Notes: a model not told the origin generated them from the letters alone. A DNA stretch of 64,000 nucleotides from Haloechinothrix halophila YIM 93223 (GCF_000504245.1 NZ_KI632509.1:4429502-4493501), one strand, 5' to 3'. Positions 20,268 to 29,580 are shown, numbered from the stretch's first letter. Program-made: numbers and translations.

Positions 20268-21779
20268 TCACTCTTCGAAATTGTTCAATGCCTTGGTTAA
20301 CCGGGAAACCGATTTCTCACGGCCGAGCAATTCCATGGACTCATACAAAGGGGGTGACACTGTTCGTCCGGTTACCGCAACGCGCACCGGAGCAAATGCC
20401 TTACGGGGTTTGAGTCCGAGCTCATCAACGAGCGCGGTTTTGAGCGCTTGTTCAATAGCGCCCGCTTCCCACACTTCGAGAGCATTCAGCGCGTCCACCG
20501 ACGCCCGCAGCACCGTGGTGGGGTCGCCCTTGAAGCCCTTCGCCGCGGCGGATTCCTCCACCTCGAATTCCGCCTCGTCGACGAACAGGAAGCGCACCAG
20601 CGGTGCGGCTTCGGACAGCACCGTGACCCGCTCCTGCACCATCGGCGCGATGACGCGCAGCGTGGCGAGCTGCTCCTCGCTCGGCCGCTCCGGCAGCACA
20701 CCGGCCTCGGTGAGATATGGCAGCACCCGCTCGGTGAAGTCCTCGACGTCGAGCGCGCGCACGTGCGTGGCGTTGATCGCCTCGGCCTTCTTGACGTCGA
20801 ACCGCGCCGGGTTGGCGCTGACGTCGCCGATCTCGAAGGCGGCGACCAGCTCGTCCACGGTGAAGATGTCCCGATCCGGCGCGATGGACCAGCCAAGCAG
20901 CGCGAGATAGTTCAGCAGCCCCTCGCGGATGAACCCCCGCTCACGATGCAGGAAGAGGTTCGACTGCGGATCGCGCTTGGACAGCTTCTTGTTGCCCTCC
21001 CCCATCACGTAGGGCAGGTGGCCGAATTCCGGCGTGAAGTCGGTGACGCCGACCCGCCGCAACGCCGCGTAGAGCGCGAGCTGACGCGGGGTCGATGGCA
21101 ACAGATCCTCGCCGCGCAGCACGTGGGTGATGCCCATCAGCGCGTCGTCGACCGGGTTGGTCAGCGGGTACAGCGGGTCGCCGTTGCCGCGTACGAGCAC
21201 CGGGTCGGGGATGGTGGCCGCGTCAAAGCTGATCTCGCCGCGCACCAGGTCGTGCCAAGCCAGCTCGCCCTCAGGCATCCGCAGCCGCAGCACCGGCGTA
21301 CGCCCCTCGGCACGAAACGCCGCCTTCTGCTCCTCGGTGAGATCGCGGTCGTAGTTGTCGTAACCGAGCTGCGGATCCTGCCCAGCGGCCTGGCGGCGCG
21401 CCTTGACCTCGTCGCTCGTGGAGAACGCCTCGTACAGTTCGCCAGCGTCGAGTAGTCGCTTGACGACGTCGTCGTAGAGCGCACGACGCTCGCTCTGCCG
21501 GTACGGGCCGTAGTCGCCGCCGAGTTCTGGACCCTCATCCCAGTCGATGCCGAGCCAGCGCAGCGCGTCGAGCAGCGCGGTATAGGACTCCTCGGAGTCG
21601 CGCGCGGCGTCGGTGTCCTCGATCCGGAACACCAGCGTGCCCTTGTGGTGGCGAGCGAAGGCCCAGTTGAACAGCGCGGTCCTGATCAGCCCAACGTGCG
21701 GGGTTCCGGTGGGCGACGGGCAGAAGCGGGCGCGGACGGGCCTGTCGGTGGACGTCAAAGTGGCGGCGTTGTCAGTCAT
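20268..21779 (-). CDS. gltX: Glutamyl-tRNA synthetase
   Basis: 503 residues, normal for bacterial GluRS. The class I signatures are clear: the HIGH-type [18 protein letters not shown] (22-39) and the KMSKS-type [13 protein letters not shown] (about 258-270). The Rossmann core and the anticodon-binding C-terminal helical domain are present. It charges tRNA-Glu and, in the indirect route, tRNA-Gln, whose genes lie downstream on the same strand. Divergent from the flavin monooxygenase at 21880. Confidence 0.97.
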   Translation of the reverse strand: MTDNAATLTSTDRPVRARFCPSPTGTPHVGLIRTALFNWAFARHHKGTLVFRIEDTDAARDSEESYTALLDALRWLGIDWDEGPELGGDYGPYRQSERRALYDDVVKRLLDAGELYEAFSTSDEVKARRQAAGQDPQLGYDNYDRDLTEEQKAAFRAEGRTPVLRLRMPEGELAWHDLVRGEISFDAATIPDPVLVRGNGDPLYPLTNPVDDALMGITHVLRGEDLLPSTPRQLALYAALRRVGVTDFTPEFGHLPYVMGEGNKKLSKRDPQSNLFLHRERGFIREGLLNYLALLGWSIAPDRDIFTVDELVAAFEIGDVSANPARFDVKKAEAINATHVRALDVEDFTERVLPYLTEAGVLPERPSEEQLATLRVIAPMVQERVTVLSEAAPLVRFLFVDEAEFEVEESAAAKGFKGDPTTVLRASVDALNALEVWEAGAIEQALKTALVDELGLKPRKAFAPVRVAVTGRTVSPPLYESMELLGREKSVSRLTKALNNFEE

Positions 21780-21845
21780 AGCTCATTCAGCGTATAGCGG
21801 CGCTGGCTCACTTGACGCGGGGAGTCCGTGAAGGCAGTCTCGAAG

Positions 21846-21865
21846 TATTCAACATGTGCTGAATA
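21846..21865. promoter_or_regulatory. Imperfect palindrome in front of the flavin monooxygenase gene
   Basis: TATTCAACATGTGCTGAATA is a 20-bp inverted repeat with 8 of 10 positions matched, ending 14 bases before the ATG at 21880. The shape suits a MarR/PadR/TetR-type dimeric regulator. No regulator gene is adjacent, so the binder is unknown. Confidence 0.5.
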
Positions 21866-21879
21866 TGGGGAGGTACGGC

Positions 21880-23103
21880 ATGACGGAGCGGACGTCCTGC
21901 GTGATCGCGGGCGGTGGACCTGCGGGAATGATGCTCGGACTGCTGCTGGCGCGAGCAGGGATCGACGTCACGGTGCTGGAGAAGCACGCCGATTTCCTGC
22001 GGGACTTCCGAGGCGACACCGTGCACCCCTCGACCATGCGACTACTCGACGAGCTAGGTCTCGGCGAGAAGTTCGCCGCGTTGCCGCAGAGCGCCCTGAC
22101 CGAGATCGCGTTCCCTGTCGGCCAGGACGATCAGGTGGTCATCGGTGACCTGCGCAGGCTGCGCGTGCGGCACCCCTACATCGCGATCACTCCGCAGTGG
22201 GACCTGCTGACACTACTCGCGCAGGCGGCCGAGGCGGAGCCGACATTCACGCTACGGATGCGCACCGAGGTGACCGGATTGGTGCGCGAGGCGGGTCGAG
22301 TCCGTGGCGTGCGGTATCGCACCGAGGACGGCGTCACCGGTGAGATCCGCGCCGACCTGACCGTGGCGTGCGACGGTCGCCACTCGATCGTGCGAAACGA
22401 GGCGGGACTGCGCCGACGCGAGTTCCCGGTGCCGATCGACGCGTGGTGGTTCCGGTTGCCGCGCGACCCCGACGACGTGACGTCCACCCTCACGCCACGG
22501 ATGGCGAACCGCCGGTTCGCCATCGTCATCCCACGCGAGGGTTACTACCAGGTCGCCTATATCGCCAAGAAGGACGCGGACGCGGCGCTGCGGGCGGCTG
22601 GGATCGAGCGGTTCCGCAGTGAGGTGGCGGCGGTCTTACCCGCGCTTGCCGACCGGGTCGACGCGATGACATCGATGGACGACGTGAAGCACCTCGACAT
22701 ACGGCTGAACCGGTTGGGCCGCTGGCACCTCGACGGACTGCTGTGCCTCGGCGACGCCGCGCATGCGATGTCGCCGATCGGCGGGGTTGGGATCAACCTC
22801 GCGGTGCAGGACGCGGTGGCCGCAGCGACGCTGCTCGCGGAGCCGCTGCGGCGCGGAGAGGCCGATACACGGGCGCTGGCGCGGGTGCGCGCCCGCCGGT
22901 TGCTGCCGACCGCCGTCATTCAGCAGCTACAGCGGGTCCTGCACCGGCTGGTGGCCAAGCCGGTGGTCGAAGGCCGCCGTGAGGGACCACCCGCGCCGAT
23001 GGTCACGCTGTTCCGGCGGCTGCCGTGGCTGTCCGTCGTTCCGGCATACCTGATCGGCGTCGGGATCCGGCCCGAGCACGCGCCGGACTTCGCGCGCCGC
23101 TGA
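21880..23103 (+). CDS. FAD-dependent aromatic-hydroxylase-type monooxygenase
   Basis: The 407-residue protein begins at the ATG with GGGGAGG 6 bases upstream; an earlier in-frame ATG (21856) overlaps the operator-like palindrome. Class A flavoprotein monooxygenase motifs are present: VIAGGGPAGMMLGLLLARAG (8-27, FAD dinucleotide fold), a DG-type motif in ADLTVACDGRHSIVR (about 155-170) and GDAAHAMSPIGGVGINLAVQ (about 290-309). These enzymes hydroxylate phenols or polyketides, or oxidise quinone precursors, using NAD(P)H and O2. Substrate cannot be told; the nearby FAH-family gene could join it in aromatic breakdown, but the two are convergent. Confidence 0.85.
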   Translation: MTERTSCVIAGGGPAGMMLGLLLARAGIDVTVLEKHADFLRDFRGDTVHPSTMRLLDELGLGEKFAALPQSALTEIAFPVGQDDQVVIGDLRRLRVRHPYIAITPQWDLLTLLAQAAEAEPTFTLRMRTEVTGLVREAGRVRGVRYRTEDGVTGEIRADLTVACDGRHSIVRNEAGLRRREFPVPIDAWWFRLPRDPDDVTSTLTPRMANRRFAIVIPREGYYQVAYIAKKDADAALRAAGIERFRSEVAAVLPALADRVDAMTSMDDVKHLDIRLNRLGRWHLDGLLCLGDAAHAMSPIGGVGINLAVQDAVAAATLLAEPLRRGEADTRALARVRARRLLPTAVIQQLQRVLHRLVAKPVVEGRREGPPAPMVTLFRRLPWLSVVPAYLIGVGIRPEHAPDFARR

Positions 23104-23125
23104 TGCCGTGCGGTGAATGACGGAG

Positions 23126-23884
23126 TCAGCCCGCCTGGACCGGATTGGTCAGCGTGCCGATGCCCTCGACGGTGACCGACACCTTCTGCCCTTCGGCCAG
23201 CGGGCCGACGCCTTCCGGCGTGCCGGTGAGGATGACGTCGCCGGGAAGCAGCGTCATGATCCCGGAGATGAACTCGATCAGGTGGTTCACCTTGTGCACG
23301 ATCGCGCTGGTCCGGGCCTGCTGCTTGACCTCGCCGTCCACATCGGTGCGGATCTCAAGATCAGCCGGGTCGACGGCGGTCTCGATCCACGGCCCCAGCG
23401 GACAGAACGTGTCGTAGCCCTTCGCCCTGGTGAACTGCACGTCGGCCTTCTGCTGGTCACGGGCGGTGACGTCGTTGGCGATGGTGTAGCCCAGCACCGC
23501 GGCACTCGCCCGCGCGGCCGAGACGTTCTTGACCGGCTGCCCGATCACCACCGCCAGCTCGCCCTCGAAGTCCACCCGCTCCGAACTCGGTGGCAGCTTG
23601 ATCGCCACATCGGGGCCGATGACGCTGGTGTTCGGCTTCATGAAGATCAACGGCGTCTCGGGCACCTCGCCGCCGAACTCGGCCGCGTGCGCGGCGTAGT
23701 TCTTACCCACCGCGATGATCTTCGTGGGCAGGATCGGCGCGAGCAGCCGGACGTCGACGAGTGGCCACCGCTTCCCGGTGAAGTTCGGGTCCCCGAACGG
23801 GTGGTCGGCGATCTCCAACACCTCGTCGCCCTCGATCGAGGCGAACGCGACACCGGCGGGATGAGCGATTCGAGCTAGACGCAT
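23126..23884 (-). CDS. Fumarylacetoacetate hydrolase (FAH) family protein
   Basis: 252 residues, ATG start at 23884. FAH-family features: KIIAVGKNYAAHAAEFGGEVP (early loop), the metal-binding Glu/Asp cluster in DFEGELAVVIG (about 104-114), TIANDVTARDQQ and the C-terminal DVILTGTPEGVGPL. The family hydrolyses C-C bonds of beta-diketones or isomerises 2-hydroxyhepta-2,4-diene-1,7-dioate; the exact reaction is unassigned. The same gene sits upstream of gltX in mycobacteria (Rv2993c), so its position is conserved. The 69 bases to cimA hold no feature. Confidence 0.9.
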   Translation of the reverse strand: MRLARIAHPAGVAFASIEGDEVLEIADHPFGDPNFTGKRWPLVDVRLLAPILPTKIIAVGKNYAAHAAEFGGEVPETPLIFMKPNTSVIGPDVAIKLPPSSERVDFEGELAVVIGQPVKNVSAARASAAVLGYTIANDVTARDQQKADVQFTRAKGYDTFCPLGPWIETAVDPADLEIRTDVDGEVKQQARTSAIVHKVNHLIEFISGIMTLLPGDVILTGTPEGVGPLAEGQKVSVTVEGIGTLTNPVQAG

Positions 23885-23953
23885 ACCCGAACTCTAACCG
23901 GCGCCCGCACCGGCCCTGACCGGCACCGCGTCGCCATCGACACCCACCAGGCG

Positions 23954-25588
23954 TCAGGGCCGGACGCGCATGGATTTGTGCACCAGCGCGTCACACAGCG
24001 CCAGCCAGCTCGCTTCGACGATGTTCTCGTGCACGCCGACAGTGGTCCACTCGCGCTCGCGGTCGGAGCTTTCGATGAGCACCCGGGTGACGGCCTCGGT
24101 GCCGTGGGTGCCGGGCAGGATGCGCACCTTGTAGTCGGTGAGGTCCACACTGTCGAGCCATGCCAGTCGCGGCGTGAGCGCCTTGCGCAGCGCGGCGTCC
24201 AGCGCGTGCACTGGGCCGTTCCCCTCGGCCGTCGCGATCACCCGCTCCCCCGCGACGTGCACCTTCACCGTGGCCTCGGAAATCACCTCGTCATTCGAAC
24301 GGTGGTCGAGCACCACCCGGTAGGACTCCAGCTCGAACGGCGCCTCCGGGGCGAGCGTGTCACCTGATCCGTCACCGTCATCGTCCATCGCCCGGCGGAG
24401 CAGCAGCTCCAGCGATGCGTCGGCGGCCTCGAACGACCACCCTTTCGCCTCAAGCGCCTTCACCTTCTCGACGACGTTGGTCAGTGCGGTCGGTTGGCTG
24501 GCGAGGTCAACCCCGAGCTCACGTCCCTTGAGCTCAAGGCTGGCCCTGCCAGCCATCTCGGTGACGAGTACCCGCATGTCGTTGCCGACGACGGGTGGAT
24601 CGATGTGGTTGTACAACAACGGATCCACCTTGATCGCGCTCGCGTGCAGCCCCGCCTTGTGGGCGAAGGCCGACGCCCCGACATAAGCCTGGTGGGTGTC
24701 GGGTGCGATGTTCGCGATTTCGGCAAGGGCATGGGAGACGCGGGTGAGCTCGGCAGCGCCGCCGGTAGGCAGCACGTCCATGTCGAGCTTGGTCACCAAG
24801 TTCCCGATCACGGCGAACAGGTCGGCGTTGCCTGCCCGCTCGCCGTAGCCGTTGGCGGTGCACTGCACGTGCGTGGCACCGGCCTGTACCGCGGCGACGC
24901 TGTTGGCCACCGCGCACGAGGTGTCGTCCTGGCAGTGAATGCCGAGCCGCAGCCCCGTCTTGTCGGCCACCTCGCGCACCGTCTCGGCGATGCCGAGCGG
25001 AAGTTGCCCCCCGTTGGTGTCGCACAGCACGGCGACGTCCGCGCCGCCGTCGGCGCCAGCCCGCAGCACCCGGAGCGCGGTGTCCGGGTCGAAGGCGTAG
25101 CCGTCGAAGAAGTGCTCGGCATCGAGGAACACCCTGCGACCCTCGCTGACCAGGAACGACACCGTGTCGCGGACCATCGCGCACGCCTCGGCGACGTCAA
25201 CCTTTAGCGCGCGCTCGATGTGGCGGCGGTCGGACTTGGCGACCAGGGTGATGACCGGGGCGTTCGAGTCGAGTAGCGCCCGGACCTGGGCGTCCTCGGA
25301 CGCCGTTGTGCCCGCCTTGCGGGTGGCACCGAACGCGACGAGCGCGGCGTGCTTGAGCGCCAGCTCTCCCGAGCTGGCGCGGGCGAAGAACTCGGTGTCC
25401 TTGGGCAACGCGCCCGGCCAGCCGCCTTCGATGAAGCCGACGCCGAGCTCGTCGAGCAGCCGCGCTACGGCCAGTTTGTCGGTGACCGAGTACGAAATCC
25501 CCTCGCGCTGCGCGCCGTCGCGCAGGGTGGTGTCGTAGACGTGGAAAGTGTCACCGAGGGGCGTATCGGCGGGTTCCGTTCGGTTCAC
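23954..25588 (-). CDS. cimA: Citramalate synthase
   Basis: 544 residues starting at GTG 25588 with AGGAG upstream. The HMGL-like TIM barrel opens with YDTTLRDGAQREGISYSVTD (18-37); GWPGALPKD follows the first barrel turn, and CDTNGGQLP, HCQDDTSCAVANS and VQCTANGYGERAGNADL hold metal and catalytic residues. The C-terminal region is the LeuA-type allosteric domain. CimA condenses pyruvate with acetyl-CoA to (R)-citramalate, giving a threonine-independent route to 2-oxobutyrate and isoleucine. LeuA is shorter in the barrel and lacks the GWPG motif, so cimA is preferred. A leader peptide with three Ile codons and a terminator precede it, implying control by isoleucine. Confidence 0.93.
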   Translation of the reverse strand: MNRTEPADTPLGDTFHVYDTTLRDGAQREGISYSVTDKLAVARLLDELGVGFIEGGWPGALPKDTEFFARASSGELALKHAALVAFGATRKAGTTASEDAQVRALLDSNAPVITLVAKSDRRHIERALKVDVAEACAMVRDTVSFLVSEGRRVFLDAEHFFDGYAFDPDTALRVLRAGADGGADVAVLCDTNGGQLPLGIAETVREVADKTGLRLGIHCQDDTSCAVANSVAAVQAGATHVQCTANGYGERAGNADLFAVIGNLVTKLDMDVLPTGGAAELTRVSHALAEIANIAPDTHQAYVGASAFAHKAGLHASAIKVDPLLYNHIDPPVVGNDMRVLVTEMAGRASLELKGRELGVDLASQPTALTNVVEKVKALEAKGWSFEAADASLELLLRRAMDDDGDGSGDTLAPEAPFELESYRVVLDHRSNDEVISEATVKVHVAGERVIATAEGNGPVHALDAALRKALTPRLAWLDSVDLTDYKVRILPGTHGTEAVTRVLIESSDREREWTTVGVHENIVEASWLALCDALVHKSMRVRP

Positions 25589-25628
25589 GGGTCACTCCTG
25601 GATCGTCTGGCCGCTTGTCGGTAGCAAC

Positions 25629-25656
25629 AAAAAAACCTCCCGCAAGATGCGAGAGG
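25629..25656 (-). terminator. cimA attenuator terminator
   Basis: On the minus strand CCTCTCGCA-TCT-TGCGGGAGG forms a 9-bp stem (one U.G) followed by TTTTTTT. It lies 30 bases after the leader-peptide stop and 40 bases before cimA. A competing hairpin can form upstream: GCGCGCC at the end of the leader coding region with GGCGCGC next to the terminator, plus GGTG-CTCG with CGAG-CCCACC. Confidence 0.85.
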
Positions 25657-25686
25657 TCAGCGCGCCGGTGGGCTCGTGTCGAGCAC

Positions 25687-25740
25687 CTACTCGGCGCGCT
25701 TGCGAATAATGATCGCGGCAACGGGGCCGTAGAAAGCCAT
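25687..25740 (-). CDS. cimA leader peptide (17 aa, Ile-rich)
   Basis: The ORF reads MAFYGPVAAIIIRKRAE and ends in TAG 31 bases before the cimA attenuator stem. Three consecutive Ile codons (ATC ATT ATT) at positions 10-12, flanked by Val and Ala, are what ribosome-mediated attenuation by isoleucine needs: starved ribosomes would stall at residues 10-12 and free the antiterminator. No ribosome site is visible; a -10-like CATGAT sits 7 bases before the ATG, so the mRNA may be leaderless. The peptide itself is probably just a sensor and is not expected to act elsewhere. Confidence 0.8.
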   Translation of the reverse strand: MAFYGPVAAIIIRKRAE

Positions 25741-25766
25741 GTGCGACATCATGCCACATCGACGTC

Positions 25767-25905
25767 GTGTCCCACACCCAGACCCGCGTGTTTCACTCCC
25801 AGGGCTGCCGTGTCCCCTGTTCAGAACGCCGTGTTCCCCCTGCATGACGCCGTGTCCTGCAGTGCGGACGCCGTGTCCGACACTCGGACAGCTGTGTGCG
25901 ATATC
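25767..25905 (+). repeat. 21-nt repeat array, plus-strand orientation (about 6-7 units)
   Basis: Units with cores CGTGTCCCACAC, GCGTGTTTCACTC, CGTGTCCCCTG, CGTGTTCCCCC, CGTGTCCTGCA and CGTGTCCGACAC follow at 21-nt steps (the first two are less regular). Unlike the other arrays, no plus-strand gene ends here. The first unit lies against the presumed cimA promoter; on the minus strand it supplies GGGACA 16 bases before the -10-like CATGAT. Confidence 0.8.
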
Positions 25906-25919
25906 ACGACCGGCGGCGA

Positions 25920-26063
25920 GCGTCGCGACTGCAGGACACAGCGTTCAGAACGTCGGACACAACGTCGCGACTGCAGGACACAGCGTTCAGAACGTCGGAC
26001 ACAACGTCGCGACTGCAGGACACAACGTCGTGAGCGCAGGACACGGCGTCCCTGGCACTGGCG
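25920..26063 (-). repeat. 21-nt stop-codon-linked repeat array after leuB (6 units)
   Basis: Beginning 18 bases after the TAG of leuB, six 21-nt units run on the minus strand. They alternate two types (core TGTGTCCTGCAGTCGCGACG and core TGTGTCCGACGTTCTGAACG), giving a 42-bp higher-order period at 25921-26004. With the opposing array at 25767 this fills the gap between leuB and the cimA leader; the two arrays face each other across about 15 bases. Confidence 0.9.
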
Positions 26064-27113
26064 CTAGGCGCCTTCGCGGACGTGAGAGGACACCAGTGCG
26101 GCCAAGCGGTCGCCAATGGCCTTCGTCGTCCCCGGCGAGGAGTGGTCTCGCGTCGCCAGGTCGAACGCCACCGAGGCCTCGATCCTGCGTGCCGCTTCCT
26201 TATAGCCGAGGTGGTCCAGCAGCAGGGACACCGACAGCACGGCGGCCGTCGGGTCCGCGATGCCCTGACCCGCGATGTCCGGAGCGCTGCCGTGCACCGG
26301 CTCGAACATGCTCGGATTGGCCCTGGTGACGTCGAGATTGCCGGAGGCGGCGAGCCCGATGCCGCCGGTGATGGCCGCGGCCAGGTCAGTGACGATGTCG
26401 CCGAACAAGTTGTCCGTGACGATCACATCGAACCGCGACGGGTCGGTCACCATGTGGATGGTCGCGGCATCGACGTGCTGATAGTCGACCGTGACCTCGG
26501 GGTGCTCCAGCGACACCTCCTCCACGATCCGCGACCACAACGACCCCGCGTGGGTGAGCACATTGGTCTTGTGCACCAACGTCAGATGCCGCCGGGGCCG
26601 CTGCGCCGCCCGCGCGAAGGCGTCCGAGACGACCCGCTTCACGCCGAACGCCGTGTTGAGACTGACCTCGGTGGCGATCTCGTGCTCGGTGTCCTTGCGG
26701 AGGATGCCGCCGTTGCCGACGTACGGGCCCTCGGTGCCCTCGCGGACGACGACCATGTCGATCTCGCCGGGGTCCATGATGGTGCCGCGCACACCGGGGT
26801 ACAGCCGGGCTGGCCGCAGGTTCACATGGTGGTCCAGTTCGAAACGCAGCCGCAGCAGCAGACCGCGCTCCAAGATGCCGCTCGGCACCGTGGGGTCGCC
26901 GACCGCGCCAAGCAGGATGGCGTCGTGCTGCCGGAGCTCACCGAGCACCGACTCGGGAAGCAGCTCGCCGGTGGAATGCCAGCGTGCCGCACCGAGGTCG
27001 TAATTGGTGGTCTCCAAGTCAAACGCCGATGGCGCGACTTCGGCGAGCACCTTCAACGCCTCGGTCACAACCTCGGGCCCGATCCCGTCACCCGGGATCA
27101 CCGCGAGCCGCAT
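26064..27113 (-). CDS. leuB: 3-isopropylmalate dehydrogenase
   Basis: 349 residues, ATG at 27113 with GGAGG upstream, reading [27 protein letters not shown] features follow: [20 protein letters not shown] (substrate Arg residues), [15 protein letters not shown], and the metal/substrate segment [20 protein letters not shown], then [16 protein letters not shown]. It oxidises and decarboxylates 3-isopropylmalate in leucine synthesis. The same family fold also oxidises 3-methylmalate, the product of the citramalate branch, so LeuB next to CimA makes metabolic sense. The TAG stop opens a 21-nt repeat array. Confidence 0.96.
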   Translation of the reverse strand: MRLAVIPGDGIGPEVVTEALKVLAEVAPSAFDLETTNYDLGAARWHSTGELLPESVLGELRQHDAILLGAVGDPTVPSGILERGLLLRLRFELDHHVNLRPARLYPGVRGTIMDPGEIDMVVVREGTEGPYVGNGGILRKDTEHEIATEVSLNTAFGVKRVVSDAFARAAQRPRRHLTLVHKTNVLTHAGSLWSRIVEEVSLEHPEVTVDYQHVDAATIHMVTDPSRFDVIVTDNLFGDIVTDLAAAITGGIGLAASGNLDVTRANPSMFEPVHGSAPDIAGQGIADPTAAVLSVSLLLDHLGYKEAARRIEASVAFDLATRDHSSPGTTKAIGDRLAALVSSHVREGA

Positions 27114-27221
27114 CCAACACCTCCATGTACTAAGGCCTGCACGTCGTCCGGCTTCCCCAGCCACGGCAGGTTACCGGTCCAACACACCATCCGTAACCTC
27201 GCCACCCCTGGCAGAGACCGA

Positions 27222-27264
27222 GATCGCAGTGCGCATCACTCAAACGGGGCAGCGCACTGCGATC
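27222..27264 (-). repeat. 13-bp perfect inverted repeat upstream of leuB
   Basis: GATCGCAGTGCGC and GCGCACTGCGATC pair perfectly over 13 bp around a 17-base loop, about 110 bases before leuB. It may terminate serA transcripts or be a control element for leuB; no T-run follows. Confidence 0.6.
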
Positions 27265-27275
27265 CGGTAATCCTG

Positions 27276-27299
27276 CCACCGTGATCACGGACACGGTGG
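27276..27299 (-). terminator. Hairpin just after serA
   Basis: CCACCGTG and CACGGTGG form an 8-bp stem with an 8-base loop, 17 bases after the serA stop. Confidence 0.55.
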
Positions 27300-27316
27300 G
27301 GTGGTCAACATGGGTG

Positions 27317-28912
27317 TCAGGGGAAGGTGACGGCCCGCACGGTCGAGGCGCCAACGGTAGAGCCGATCGGGCCGAGCACGTCGGCGTCGACCGAGCGGTC
27401 CACGCGCAGCAGCATGACGGCGTCCGAGCCGTCGGTGGTCTGACTGATCTGGGCGGCTTCGATGTTGACGCCGGCCTCGCCGAGCAGCGTGCCAACACGG
27501 CCCATGACACCAGGGCGATCCGGGTACTCCAGCAGCAGCATGTGGCCCTCGGCGCGGATGTCGAAGTGGCGGCCGTTGACCTCGACCAGCTTCTCCACCT
27601 CGTCGAGGCCGGTGATGGCACCGGACACCGACAGCGCGGTGCCGTCGGCGTGCACGGCGCGCACGGTGACCTCGCTGCGGTAGATGACGCTCTCCGGCTG
27701 CGTCGAGACCTCGACGCTGACGCCGAGGTCGTCGGCGAGCTGCTGCGCGTTGACGAACGTGACCTGGTCCTCGACCACGGCGTCGAACACGCCGCGCAGC
27801 GCGGCGAGCGAAAGCACGCTGACGTCCTCGCTGGCCAACTCACCGGACACCTGCACGGCGACCGACGTCGGTGGCTTGGTGGAGAACGCCGAGAGCACGG
27901 TGCCGAGCTTCTGCGTCAGCGGCAGGTACGGCCGCAGCTCATCGCTGACGACGCCGCTGGCGACGTTGACCGCGTCGGGCACGAAGTCGCCCCGCAGCGC
28001 CAGCTTCACCGACTTCGCGACGTCGGTGCCCGCCCTGTCCTGCGCCTCGGCGGTCGACGCGCCCAGGTGCGGCGTGACAACGACGTTGGGCAACCCGAAC
28101 AGCGGGCTGGAGGTGGTCGGCTCGGTGACGAACACATCGACGCCCGCGCCACCGACATGGCCGTCGGCAACCGCCTTGGCCAGGGCTTCCTCGTCGACGA
28201 GGCCACCACGCGCCGCGTTGATGACGATGACGCCCTGCTTGGTCTTAGCCAGCGCATCCGCGTCGATCAGACCCTTGGTCTCCGGCGTCTTGGGCAGGTG
28301 GATCGAGATGATGTCGGCGCGCGACAGCAGCTCATCGAGCGAGACGAGCTCGATGCCGAGCTGCTTGGCGCGCGCGGCCGACACGTACGGGTCGTAGGCG
28401 ATCAACTCGGTGTCGAAGGCCGCGACACGGTGTGCGAACAGCTGGCCGATCTTGCCGAGTCCGACGACACCGACGGTCTTGCCGTTCAGCTCGACGCCGG
28501 TGTAGGAGCTGCGCTTCCACTCCCCGCCCTGCAGGCTCTGGTTCGCGGCAGGCACCCGGCGCAGCACCGAGAGCAGCAGCGTGACGGCGTGCTCGGCAGC
28601 GGAGACGATGTTCGACGTCGGGGCGTTCACCACCATGACGCCGCGCTCGGTCGCGGCGGGTACCTCGACGTTGTCGAGGCCGACACCGGCGCGCGCGACC
28701 ACCTTGAGCTTGTTGGCCGCGGCGAGAACTTCGGCGTCCACCTTCGTCGCGGACCGCACCAGCAGCGCGTCGGCGTCCGCGACCGCTTCCAACAGTGCGG
28801 GCCGGTCGGTGCCATCGACACGGCGGATCTCCACCTCATCACCGAACACCTCAACAGCGGACGGCGCGAGCTTCTCAGCAAGCAGGACAACAGGGCGAGT
28901 AGCGCTGGTCAC
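27317..28912 (-). CDS. serA: D-3-phosphoglycerate dehydrogenase
   Basis: 531 residues, the long three-domain form usual in actinobacteria. GTG 28912 is chosen with GGAG 8-11 bases upstream. The substrate domain has [12 protein letters not shown] and [11 protein letters not shown]; the NAD domain has [20 protein letters not shown]; catalytic Arg/Glu/His are in [13 protein letters not shown] and the [14 protein letters not shown] segment. An intervening ASB domain and a C-terminal ACT domain (ending [20 protein letters not shown]) bind serine for feedback control. First step of serine synthesis. A 24-bp palindrome lies 77 bases upstream. Confidence 0.97.
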   Translation of the reverse strand: MTSATRPVVLLAEKLAPSAVEVFGDEVEIRRVDGTDRPALLEAVADADALLVRSATKVDAEVLAAANKLKVVARAGVGLDNVEVPAATERGVMVVNAPTSNIVSAAEHAVTLLLSVLRRVPAANQSLQGGEWKRSSYTGVELNGKTVGVVGLGKIGQLFAHRVAAFDTELIAYDPYVSAARAKQLGIELVSLDELLSRADIISIHLPKTPETKGLIDADALAKTKQGVIVINAARGGLVDEEALAKAVADGHVGGAGVDVFVTEPTTSSPLFGLPNVVVTPHLGASTAEAQDRAGTDVAKSVKLALRGDFVPDAVNVASGVVSDELRPYLPLTQKLGTVLSAFSTKPPTSVAVQVSGELASEDVSVLSLAALRGVFDAVVEDQVTFVNAQQLADDLGVSVEVSTQPESVIYRSEVTVRAVHADGTALSVSGAITGLDEVEKLVEVNGRHFDIRAEGHMLLLEYPDRPGVMGRVGTLLGEAGVNIEAAQISQTTDGSDAVMLLRVDRSVDADVLGPIGSTVGASTVRAVTFP

Positions 28913-28988
28913 GAAACGACTCCGGTCGGTTGTGGCGTGCACAGGAAAGGGCGAGAGCGCGCTCAGCGGGCGCTGGGAACCTCTCGCG

Positions 28989-29012
28989 GCGCGTTACCAC
29001 GGTGTAACGCGC
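28989..29012. promoter_or_regulatory. 24-bp palindrome upstream of serA
   Basis: GCGCGTTAC-CACGGT-GTAACGCGC has two perfect 9-bp arms, 77 bases before serA. No protein-coding gene overlaps it on either strand, so an operator or 5' UTR hairpin is likely. The regulator is unknown. Confidence 0.6.
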
Positions 29013-29189
29013 AACAGGGGTGAGTCTAGCCAGCAGAACATCCCCGTTCGACCCTTGAGCGCCGGTGTGTGCGAAACCACCGCATCAGGGGGCACAACCA
29101 CTGGTGACAGAGCCGCACGGCGTTCCACTGACTGGGAACCGGCTCCGACCAGCGAGGACGTCGCCCGCGGCGGCCCCGCCGAGCCGCCG

Positions 29190-29495
29190 TCACCACGGCG
29201 TGTCGAACTCGCCATCCTTGGCTCCAGCGATGAACGCCCGCCACTCACTTGGAGTAAAGATGAGCGTGGTGTCAGCTTGCCGAAGCGCCACATAGGTCAG
29301 CCCGTCGGTATGCGGGACGAAGGCGATCTCGAACGGCTCGCCGACATCGGCAGGGCTGTCGCCGGCCGCGACGGGACGCTGCCAGTGCGCCCCGCTGAGG
29401 TCGATCTCGCCCCGGATCGCGGCCTTGTCATCGTCGGCATCGTCGGCATCGGCACCCCCAGTCGCATTCTTCGCACCCCCCGGATCGTCTGTCAT
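29190..29495 (-). CDS. DUF397 domain protein
   Basis: The 101-residue protein ends in the DUF397 core: [20 protein letters not shown] followed by [11 protein letters not shown]. The N-terminus (first 35 residues) is Asp/Ala-rich and low-complexity, and an upstream GTG frame adds only 7 residues. DUF397 proteins in actinomycetes usually sit next to an XRE-type regulator (WhiJ/AbaA-type pairs) and may influence development. No such partner is adjacent here, so this is a solitary copy. The start is uncertain because no ribosome site is visible. Confidence 0.8.
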   Translation of the reverse strand: MTDDPGGAKNATGGADADDADDDKAAIRGEIDLSGAHWQRPVAAGDSPADVGEPFEIAFVPHTDGLTYVALRQADTTLIFTPSEWRAFIAGAKDGEFDTPW

Positions 29496-29580
29496 GCCGG
29501 TCACGGTAACCCGCATCGGCCCAGCTCACAGTAGGTGAGACAAGGCGCGACGCGGGATCACCGTGTCAGCCAGCGCCGCG

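Noticed and set aside
25767-26063. Possible CRISPR array
   Set aside because: The 21-nt units are degenerate, contiguous and lack constant repeat plus unique spacer structure; no cas genes are nearby.
27281-29023. 580-codon plus-strand frame across serA
   Set aside because: Shadow of serA; composition is repetitive Arg/Asp/Val and no start signal is visible.
28994-29293. 99-codon minus-strand frame between serA and the DUF397 gene
   Set aside because: Overlaps the DUF397 gene in another frame, spans the serA palindrome and has no recognisable domain.
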